Below are positions 55,751 to 64,000 of a DNA stretch of 64,000 nt, in pieces (the stretch's first letter is position 1; every line of letters begins with the position of its first letter). The notes under the pieces are model-generated. The model saw nothing but the letters and a program-made list of their open reading frames with translations. It was not told where the DNA came from and ran no database searches. The stretch is from Bemisia tabaci. Taxonomy: Eukaryota > Arthropoda > Insecta > Hemiptera > Aleyrodidae. The stretch is from NCBI RefSeq assembly GCF_918797505.1, contig NC_092797.1, positions 3,630,288 through 3,694,287 on the forward strand. Direction: 5' to 3'. A program made the translations under genes and the position numbers.

Positions 55751-55985
55751 CACAATGGATCGAGTCAATGGGAGAGATCGGACAAAATTTGGAAACTTTA
55801 AACGCTTATAACTCCGTTTAAACAAAACTTCGAGGTTTTCAAAATGGTTCCATTGGTTTTCCTCGTAAAATTTTCTATCAGAAAGCACCCCTTGAAGTTC
55901 AAAATGTGATGAAATAAACATCAGAATTTGCAGTTTTAGTCAAAAAGTTCATGTCCAACCTCTCGAATTGACTCGATCCACTGTG
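55751..55985. mobile_element. Family L MITE, single copy
   Basis: CACAATGGATCGAGTCAATG at the left and AATTGACTCGATCCACTGTG at the right are inverted ends. The interior AAAATTTTCTATCAGAAAGC and GCAGTTTTAGTCAAAAAG are the reverse of the units at 50636..51265. This shows the unexpanded form of the family, about 235 bp. Confidence 0.85.
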
Positions 55986-56095
55986 CGCCTCAAAAGAGAA
56001 ACGCGTCGCTACAATGGCGTCCTCAGCAAAAACGCCGTAAATCCTTTCTAATTATTTTCAGCTTTTTACTGATGTAGTGTTTTATCGCCGAAAAA

Positions 56096-56256
56096 CCACC
56101 GACCTTTTGGACTTCATTTTGCAATTTAGAACTGCAATTCCTGACTCATTCTAAGAATCACATATCTGCCCAGAGAAATCAATGACGTATCCGTTGTTTC
56201 TACAATGAGCCAGATATTGCAGTTCCTTATTGCAATAATGTGGTCCATTTGTTCCT
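56096..56256. mobile_element. Family F MITE copy
   Basis: GGACTTCATTTTGCAATTTA and GCAGTTCCTTATTGCAATAA are inverted ends. Inner GAGCCAGATATTGCAG and CTGACTCATTCTAAG. About 160 bp. Confidence 0.75.
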
Positions 56257-57149
56257 CCTAATTCTAAAATAACTGTGGTATACCATTAAGAATTCAAATA
56301 CCAAATGAGGCGTCATGATGATCAAGTTTTCTTGTAAAAGAACAGAATGTGTGGAAGGAAAGTGCAATGCCTCGATAATAGTTACGGCGGTTTTCCTGTA
56401 AACGGAAATCGCAACCGCATAACCCACGTGTGACATTGAGAGAAACAAAGGCACATTAGTTCAGTAGAACACTTTATTTTTCGTGAGATGCCTACAGAGT
56501 AACCTACGTTTTTTATTCGATTCAACCATATTTTTGGTCAAATAACCTTTTGGTTGATCTGGCCGTAAAAAAGTAACTCAAATAAACACGAAAGTTTTTA
56601 ACTGTGTGAGCGAAAATTGGGAAGGTTGGAAAATAAAATCGGGCTCAGAATAGATGGCGAACACGCGATTCCACCGAGATGACGGACTAACAGATAAAAC
56701 CACCTATCCCTGTTGGGAAAATAATAATAGATCCGTCGTTTCTGACCTGGGGAAGCCGGTCAAAGTCTTTTCATATTCGGACAATGGAGACCAAGTGGAG
56801 GAGAAGTTCGCAAAAAACAAGCGAATTGGTCGGTTTGAAAACCCAACTTGTCCTTTTTTTTAATAGCTTTCGCTTGTGTGCATTCTTATCGGCTCTAGAG
56901 GTCTTCGTTAAATGGATTTGTCCGGTTTTCTGATCCAAGCTAATACGGATTTCACATTAGGGCCCTAGCCAATCAACAGCTTGCTCTATCGAATAAATAG
57001 AGCCATTTAGCTGTCTAAATAAAGCTCAGTCTTTTAGTATTCCGATGCACTGTATTGTTCAGGTTACCATTGCTTGCTCTTCCCTCACGATAGGCACCCG
57101 GGTAGGGGAAAAATCAACGACTAACTCGAAATTGTTTAATGTATAGTTA
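56257..57149. other. No gene recognised
   Basis: AT-rich. A 69-codon + frame at 56654..56863 has mixed composition and no recognised motif. Confidence 0.4.
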
Positions 57150-57330
57150 TAATTGGACCTTATTTTGCAATTAAGAGTAATTACAGTTGAGTAGAGGTAC
57201 AATTTCCAGCTCAGTCTAGAAACAACGTTTCTACCATTAATTTCCCTGCGCACATGCGTGTTTGTATGCATGAGCAAGATATTGTAGTTCCTCATTGCAA
57301 AATGTATTTCAATTGTCTCTCCTTTAAAAA
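57150..57330. mobile_element. Family F MITE copy
   Basis: TGGACCTTATTTTGCAATTA and TAGTTCCTCATTGCAAAATG are inverted ends. Inner CCAGCTCAGTCTAGAAACAA. Followed by an A run with one G. Confidence 0.75.
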
Positions 57331-58194
57331 AAAAAAAAAGAAAAAAAAAAGTAAAAAATCTTTGTATGATCTGTGAACTTCGGCAAACAACGTCCTAGTA
57401 ATAATGCAAACTAATTAAGAGAACGATTTTCATTAAAGAACTCACAATAAATAATCAACAATCGAAACAAAAAAAAATGAAAAACTTGACTCGCAGAAAT
57501 CAGTATATTTAGGCATAAGGTGCGTAAAATAGGAAATTTGGATCAGCTAATGCACAATCAGGAGAGAAAGAACGGGACCAAAACATACTTTATCGCAAGA
57601 TGAATTTTGCAAGCTGCCTCGTTTAATAAAAGATATAAAGTCTCTCGACATGGATTTTTGGTCTGGGGGTTGAGAGGTTTGATTATTGGCCCTATTCGAC
57701 AAGTATGTAAAAAAATGCACGCACGCAGAGGTCTCTATTTACAATAGCCGAGGTACTTGAAATTGATGCGCTGCCCCCGCCCTCTCCTCCACTTATGCGG
57801 AGGCAGAGATGCCAGTTGAATATAAATTACCCTTTTATTTGACAGATTTTACAACCTTCCTCTTGTCCCACTAAGTTCTCTATTTATTAGTTTTACTCAT
57901 CACATGTGAGTACCACTGACACAGGCAATTCTGCACTATGTTTAAGGCACGATAGAGAAACGCCGTGGTCACTGGGAGATTAAATAAGAGGAAAAACGTA
58001 TTTTCAAGTGATGGAATTTCAAAAACTATACAAAAATGTGAACCACCGCAGATTCAAATATTTAGAATTGAAGTGATTTGAATCGGCGCGATTTTTTGAA
58101 TGTGATGTTCTAGTCACAAGGCAAATAAGTAACACTTTCAATGCCCAAAGTGAAAATTAAAATGATGATGAAATTTGCAGTGATATATTAAGCA
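57331..58194. other. No gene recognised
   Basis: AT-rich DNA without shared repeats. Confidence 0.4.
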
Positions 58195-58350
58195 GCGGCA
58201 TCTCACTAGGAAGCCCATAATCAGTCCATTATCCCCTTAGTCTATAACAACTACCCGTTTCAACCAATAGAATCGCCCCATTTTCTATGTATCCTCTTTT
58301 TCCATTTTTCTATCAATTTCAATAATCAGCCCGTTGTCGCACTTAAGAGA
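58195..58350. repeat. Family N repeat, copy 4
   Basis: CCCCTTAGTCTATAACAACT, CAACCAATAGAATCGCCCCA and TCTATCAATTTCAATAATCA. Closest to the copy at 4160. Confidence 0.65.
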
Positions 58351-59785
58351 CACAGCCAACCGAGCAGACTCCACCTAAGTAAAATTGCCTATCTCAAAAA
58401 CAAGTGGCTGACAGCAGTTTTTTAACTTATCGTAACGCTAATTGCCTATTTGAGTAATTGAAGGTGCAACGAGAGACTCTTTTCTCGGTATGACGAGTCC
58501 AAATTTTCTGATTGTGATGGTTGATTTTCAACCCTATTAAGTGGCTTACTCTAACATACCGGTCTACAAAATGAGATTCTTGAATATGGCATCGTCGCAA
58601 GCCTATCCCTTCCATCTTGGCAATGGCATAACCCTCCGCGAAGCATAATAAGCGGCCGGGGCGATCGCGGAAATGCGCAACCGAGACGCTTGCATGTGTA
58701 GCGCATTTGCAAGCACCTAAGTGTACATAATAGCCTCACATCCTCGTCGCACCCTTGCCAGATCCCCACCCTCACCGCCCCTCCAGGACGCAGCCACCCG
58801 CGCGGCGAGCGCGAATCCGACAACAGCGCTCTCTCGCGGTGGAGGAGTGTAAATACTGGTGGAACAAGGGGTAAGCGAGAAAAAAATCGCCGAGGCGGGT
58901 CGGAGCGGATTTTCGCTTTAATTGGAGGGCAAAAAAGAATCCAGAGCCCTCCTCCCTCCCCCTCCCCCTCGCGGGTACGGCTGAGACAATAGGCCTCGGC
59001 CCCCCAATTAAACTTATAGACGACTCATCCGATTTGAGCCGAGGAAAACAACTGAATCACCCCGTGTTTAAAACCTCTCAAGTCTATTAACTCACGAGCC
59101 CTGAAATATGAGCGTTCTCATGGGCTGTGACGCATACTAGGCAATGGATATAGTTGGTTTTAGCGTTCGCCAATTCGACGTTGGTGAAGGATCGCCGCCC
59201 GACCCTGTGAAAACAATGGGATTCAGGCGAATTTTTGCAGGGTTCAGGCAACCGTGAGACGGAGTGGCTCTCTCGTAAGCCTTGCCCCTCGAGCACCTCG
59301 GAAAGGGTGGAGGGACATGCTCATTTCGTGTTCGCTGTTATTGTTAGCAGTTCCTGGGGTCGCCAATGAGCTCGCGGTTGTGACGAGGAGAGGGGGGCTT
59401 GGAAATAGTTATTCAAAAGGATGAGCAACTTGGAATTATCAATCCGGGCGGATAGAGAACTGCAACAAGACGATTTTGGAGATCCTGCTTCTTTGATGGG
59501 ATATGATGAGGCTGTCTAAGGGATGGAGTCATTGTTTGGTCGAGTTCAGTGTTTTAACTAAACTTGGGTAGGATTTAACCGAATTAAACGGAGAGGGGCC
59601 AGGGCTTATTTAATTAGAAATGGGAAAAAGAGGCTTGAGGTTTTGTCCCCTGTGATATTCAGTGGAAATGATACGTGTTGCGTTTCTTATTTAGGATATC
59701 ACAAATTGTTCGTGGGCTTTGGTTTTTTCACAGGAAAATTTAACTATTTAATGAACTTAAAATCTCCCCACAACGCAATTTTCTC
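58351..59785. other. No gene recognised; GC-rich island at 58600-59400
   Basis: The GC-rich part has several antisense-overlapping frames without domains. CCTCCCCCTCCCCCTCGCGG near 58955 is C-rich. Confidence 0.4.
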
Positions 59786-59826
59786 GACAATGTGATCTGG
59801 TTCCTTTCTGTTAAACTCAGTCCGAT
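59786..59826. repeat. Family K end fragment
   Basis: GATCTGGTTCCTTTCTGTTA followed by AACTCAGTCCG matches the right end of the family K element at 32190..32436. The rest of the element is absent. Confidence 0.7.
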
Positions 59827-60129
59827 TGGGCTACTTTTTAAAATGAAGGGGGGCCGGGGGCTCCCTCTGGCTCAACCATGAAACGCCTGTCTACATTTAA
59901 AAACTGATAAAAATTCTAGATTTCTATTGCAAAATGCTGTCCAATTTCACATTGATTATCATGGATAATCTTGCGTACCACCAACTAATAAGGCAGAGCT
60001 ATGGTTTATAAACTTGGTTCATAACACACGAGAATATGATTAGAAAATTAACGCTCGTTTTATGAGTTGTCATATTTGATGAAGAATTATGTATCATAGT
60101 TAAATATCAACATGAAAGTCTAATTTGAA

Positions 60130-60205
60130 ACTACGTCAGGAAAGTGTTTTTACGGATAAGCCAGAAATTTTAGTTCCTAATTGCAAAACGTGGTTCAATT
60201 CCAGT
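60130..60205. repeat. Family F fragment
   Basis: CGGATAAGCCAGAAATTTTA and TTCCTAATTGCAAAACGTGG match one arm of family F. A T/C-rich tract follows at about 60205..60268. Confidence 0.6.
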
Positions 60206-60949
60206 TTCTTTTTCTCTCTATCATCCTCTTTTTTCCTTCTTCTTCTTTTTTTATTTTTTTATTTTTTGCTGCTCAAATTTATTCCTTCTCGAAGAATCAA
60301 TTTTTGATGCAACTTTGAGTCATATGTTGTATAATATATTTCTGAAAAACTCCTGTAGAAACATAATGAATTCAGCAAACTTTTTCTGTGTAAATAGACC
60401 CGAAGTGCAAGTATCAACTTACAACGCGACGGTTGCTCTGCAATTTCGTCGACGATATTTTAAATTAATTTATTCATGTTGCACTCTCTCGAGAGAATGG
60501 GGTTCAGGCTAGATGCTCCACGAGGCCCACTCGGTTCCAAGGATAATTTAATTAACGATATGTATCCTTGCCCGCAAAAATAACCGGCGTGCGGTGTACT
60601 TTAGATGGAGTATCCGTCCTTTTTACACACGAGTCCTCACATGTGAATTTCATACACGGTTGCAAGACCAGACGAACACGCAAAACCGAAAATGAGCTTA
60701 AGGGCCTTATTTACGGCCATTTCATAAGCAGGTGCTTTCTTTAAGAGACCCCATATGGTTTATATCGTGATTAAAAGAGGTTTAAGACCCTTAAAAAAAC
60801 ACCATATAAAGGACAATTTTAATATATTGTGAATAAATGTTCAACAAAATAATTTTGAAAGTAGATCCTTGCAAGGAATAGCAATGATTTGCGTCTACAA
60901 AAAATAAAATATATACATATGGAACTGCACAAGGAACGTCAATGGATAC

Positions 60950-61220
60950 GACCCCTAGAACAGTTTACCGCTCAATACGTTCTGAGTACAACGGAGAGTT
61001 AATCTGAGTTACCTATAGGTTCAGTTGGGTTAAGCAACTAAACTAACTTTGCGGTGAGGCGTAGAGTATCGCGCAATGTTGAAGGCGCGATAGATATGAG
61101 TCTCTGTGAACAATTATCACTGCTCCTCCATCACATTTGAGTGAAACCAGCCTTAAGCATGCGATGAATGTTACTGCTGAGCATAAGATGTATCATCGCC
61201 AGACGTAAAAGTTTCCACTT
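60950..61220 (+). repeat. Family C repeat, copy 5 (diverged)
   Basis: TTTACCGCTCAATACGTTCT, CAGTTGGGTTAAGCAACTAA and GAGTATCGCGCAATGTTGAA follow the order of the consensus copies. Confidence 0.75.
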
Positions 61221-61888
61221 TTGCTGAACCTCCCAAGGAAAGACGTTGTTTTAGGAACGAGTATAAATACGGCCCACGGAGTGCTAAATGTTTCAGCATT
61301 GTCTGAATCTATTAAGTATTGAAGGAAAGTAGAGTGATCAATTCCTCCAAAATTTTCACAGTCTTTCAAAAATTGTGTCAGGTTTCGATGAAATGTGTAT
61401 CATGTAGAATTTTATGAACCATGCCTACTTTCAATTACATATTCTTATCTCCCAAGTTAATTTTCCTTCTCCTTCTCTGTCAACTACTATCATCTTTTCT
61501 CTTTTAAAAGTAAATGCAAACCACTCTTGTTTCTTCCTCATGAAAAACGCCTCTCAACTCGGCAACGCTCCCTAGCGGCGGCAGAAGGAGGGATACGTAG
61601 TCCAGCAAATTTTCTAGAGAAAAAGTTCCCTATTTTTTTCATAATTTTTTTATTCATCCTCTTAACTTTTCGTACAAGTTTTTAATTATTATTGAGCATA
61701 CTCCGTGCTGCCTCCATTCATTTTCGCTCCGCAGCTCAAACGCATAGTTTTATATTTCAAGTGATGCCCTCGAAAAGGCTTTATATAATCATGGGAAAAC
61801 AAATCCCGTATTGTAATTAAAGGGAGAGTCGGTCGGGGGCCCGGGGGAGGGGGGTAGGAGTATGTGTAAGCGTAAAAAGTGAAGCGGA
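61221..61888. other. No gene recognised
   Basis: AT-rich, with a G-rich patch near 61835..61860. Confidence 0.4.
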
Positions 61889-61996
61889 GCTCGCACAAGT
61901 TTGCCAGATTATGCAATGGAATGTTGATATTTACTATAGAGCTGAGTAGGGGAAGTGCTAATTTTTTGCACTATCTGGCAACAACGAGCTCGCATA
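61889..61996. repeat. Small foldback of about 108 bp
   Basis: GAGCTCGCACAAGTTTGCCA and its inverse TGGCAACAACGAGCTCGCA are separated by about 60 bp. TTATGCAATGG and TTTTTGCACTA extend the pairing weakly. Confidence 0.65.
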
Positions 61997-62332
61997 ATCC
62001 CCCAGACGTCTGCCGCAAGCTGAGTGGAGTTTATTACGCTCAAATACGAGGTTTCTGCTTTTTACGCATGGCGCCGCGGCAGTCTCAGCAGCCTGCTCTC
62101 CTTCAGTTACCGACCCTTAGCCTCTTGTTACACGATCAAATAGACGTTTCTGAGCAAATCGAATGTATCTCTAAAAAGGAAATTTTGAAAAACAACATAT
62201 CGTTCAATCCAGGTTCTAAACGGATAAAAGAAGAATCGTGTTTGTGTAGGTGCTAGTTTACTGCCTTGCTAAGAAAGAGGGCAGTATCTAAGAAAACATA
62301 GGCCCTTTTAACTCTTATCGAATTATGTCATT

Positions 62333-62450
62333 CCGATCGACACATGAACTGCGATCGACACATGAACTCCGATCGACACATGTACTCTGATCGACACAAG
62401 TACAGTGCTCTGATCGATACATGACCTCTTATCGACTCTCCAATCGACGT
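62333..62450 (+). repeat. GATCGACACATGAACT minisatellite
   Basis: About five to six units of 17-20 bp built on CGATCGACACATGAACT, with the third onward increasingly diverged (GTACTCTGATCGACACAAG, then ATCGATACATGACC). Confidence 0.8.
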
Positions 62451-63624
62451 ATGTCCTGATAAATCCAGAATACCTGATGGACGTTACCCACACGAAAGAC
62501 CGTAACTACACTTCAACGTCGCAAAATTTTCTTCAGCAAATTTTATTTTATTTCCATAAATTCGTCGAAAATTTCCATACCGAGTTATCTTCCGCAGAGG
62601 AACAAAAATCGGCAGAATTTTGGACAGACATTTCACGTCATGTTCCTGTAAACACTTAATGCTCGGGTTAATTTTGCAACTCTGAAATGAAGTGACGCTT
62701 TTTGCTCGGGAAACGAGGAACTGGAGAGGGGAGCATGATTTTATCACATGGCAACTCCGTGTAGGCAACTCTCAACAGGAATCCTGCTTCCATGTAAGCG
62801 ATGTCACACGGGTTCAAGTCGTAAAACACATCCGGTCGGCGAAACGAAGGTTGAAGGCGCTTTTAAACAGAGAGTAGGGCGCTCCTTCTGCAGTTTTGCT
62901 TACTTGCTACTATTTTAGTGTCTTTGCAGTCTGGCTAGTGGTTACGCAATGAGCCAGTCGCTTCAGTAGAACTGAGTTCGAAGCTGGAATTTTACAATCA
63001 GCCCGAATATAGAGGAAGAAAAAAAAGATTGATTAAACCACCAAGCTCCCAACATCAAAGAAGATATCATCCCTAAGTAAACCTGATAATTGACTAAAGA
63101 TGTGTCATTTGGGGACGACAGGAGAATTTCCGGCATTTCTAATAAATTTACCGGCGTTTTTCAAGATTTCATTAAGCCTTGTCCTCCAAGGAAAGTTTCC
63201 CTCCATCTCACAACTTTTTCCTCTTTCTCGCCAAAATTTCCAAGATTTTGACTGAAATGAGGCTCATAATCTGGACCTTCAGGAATTCAGAGATTGGAGT
63301 TTTTCAGGAATGTATTTTTCCTTCGAAATTTGCATTTACCCAAAATATGTTTCTTTTCCTCCTCTGTTTTTTTGTATTTCCTACGGGACGTGGAAACTTG
63401 GTGTTTGAACAGATGTCTTTTTTTTTACTAATCTATAATCTGAAATCGCCAAAACACAATTCAGTAACCAGCACAACTGATCCACTCGACTTACTGAGAA
63501 TGAATCTCGTCAAAAGTGCGGGCATCTACAGGCGGACCAATCACCCGATACCACCGTTAATTAAATCGGACTATGCAAACATTCGCAGAGTGGAATGACT
63601 GCTACTTTAGATAGGCGACAGTCG
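62451..63624. other. No gene recognised
   Basis: AT-rich DNA. A 139-codon + frame (63179..63598) is hydrophobic and Ser/Phe-rich, of the kind produced by T-rich DNA, with no recognised domain. Confidence 0.4.
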
Positions 63625-63786
63625 CGAGGCGTGAATGATCGACCATCGATATTTCTCCATTTGAAGCCATTGTATAGAATCGATTATTCAAGCGATCACT
63701 GTGAACACCCTATTTTTCGAGCCTTTTCCATAAGTTTGAATGACAGATCAATCGAGATATCGCAAAGCACGCCACGCCACCGAGGC
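63625..63786 (-). mobile_element. Family I MITE, uninterrupted copy
   Basis: CGAGGCGTGAATGATCGACC to AAAGCACGCCACGCCACCGA. The centre reads GAACACCCTATTTTTCGAGC with no insertion, giving a second empty-site reference. About 162 bp. Confidence 0.8.
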
Positions 63787-63878
63787 GAGTGCTTTCACTC
63801 CGACCTCCATCTAACATTTTTTCCACCAGCGCAGTTGACCCGGTGCCCGGTGTTCCATTCACCTGTCCTATCAGTATC

Positions 63879-63923
63879 AACCCCCCCCCCCTCATACAAC
63901 CCCCCGAAGGGGGGAGGGGGGTT
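63879..63923. repeat. C-run and C/G inverted runs
   Basis: A run of at least 12 C residues near 63880 is followed by CCCCCCGAAGGGGGG, a short perfect hairpin. A quadruplex or hairpin structure is possible. Confidence 0.7.
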
Positions 63924-63988
63924 AAGCGAGAAAACTCTCCGCGCCGTTACGCCTCTTCATCAATCATTAATCCCCTCTTCTATTCATC

Positions 63989-64000
63989 CGTGCTAAGGAA
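63989..64000. mobile_element. Start of a further family A MITE, cut by window end
   Basis: CCGTGCTAAGGAA is the family A left terminus. The rest should lie in the next window. Confidence 0.6.

Noticed and set aside
56654..56863. 69-codon frame
   Set aside because: No recognisable domain and no supporting context.
62333..62450. CRISPR array
   Set aside because: Units are contiguous and diverging, without unique spacers, and the DNA is eukaryotic. It is a minisatellite.
63179..63598. 139-codon frame
   Set aside because: Phe/Ser/Leu-rich product typical of T-rich DNA. No domain seen.

Overview
This window reads as arthropod nuclear DNA, most likely from an insect with a large, repeat-rich genome. 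A hemipteran is my best guess, from general impression only. There is no prokaryotic gene packing. Almost all open frames are short and fall in AT-rich or palindromic repeat DNA. The only convincing host coding sequence is split by spliceosomal introns.

Host gene. Two exons on the + strand, 25205..25382 and 55302..55456, together encode exactly one V-set immunoglobulin domain of an extracellular adhesion or recognition protein. The phases fit: phase 1 entry, phase 2 internal junction, phase 1 exit, 333 nt in total. The internal intron is 29,919 bp. Because the domain is entered and left through introns, the gene must extend beyond both sides, so the whole 64 kb may be the inside of one large gene. 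The architecture resembles insect sidestep/beat-type neural Ig proteins, but I cannot assign the exact family.

Repeats. The rest is dominated by short non-autonomous DNA transposons, mostly foldback MITEs, in about fifteen families (labelled A to O here). Family A (about 250 bp, ends like TGCTAAGGAA) has at least eleven copies. Several otherwise unrelated elements begin with CACTG or CACGG. One hAT-type element (12224..12669) has a 34-bp inverted repeat and an exact 8-bp target duplication. One 5'-truncated LINE (26490..26755) has a 15-bp target duplication and a (TGTA)n tail. Two long AT-rich elements (20021..21971 and 49189..50525) share an odd internal plan with a degenerate tRNA-like module.

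Region by region. 0-13 kb: MITE-rich, with a perfect 39-bp-arm hairpin at 7088..7165. 18.8-23.9 kb: a 5.1-kb inverted repeat with near-identical arms of about 970 bp. 25.2 kb: first Ig exon. 26-41 kb: nested MITEs, including two different elements that landed at the same spot in two copies of family I. 41.1-42.0 kb: a block almost devoid of G on the + strand. 42-44 kb: sparse sequence with a duplicated 100-bp unit. 44-55 kb: more MITEs and a 194-bp tandem array. 55.3 kb: second Ig exon. 56-64 kb: scattered MITE copies and low-complexity runs.

Family letters are local labels. Boundaries are read by eye and may be off by several bases. No alignment, database search or folding program was run.
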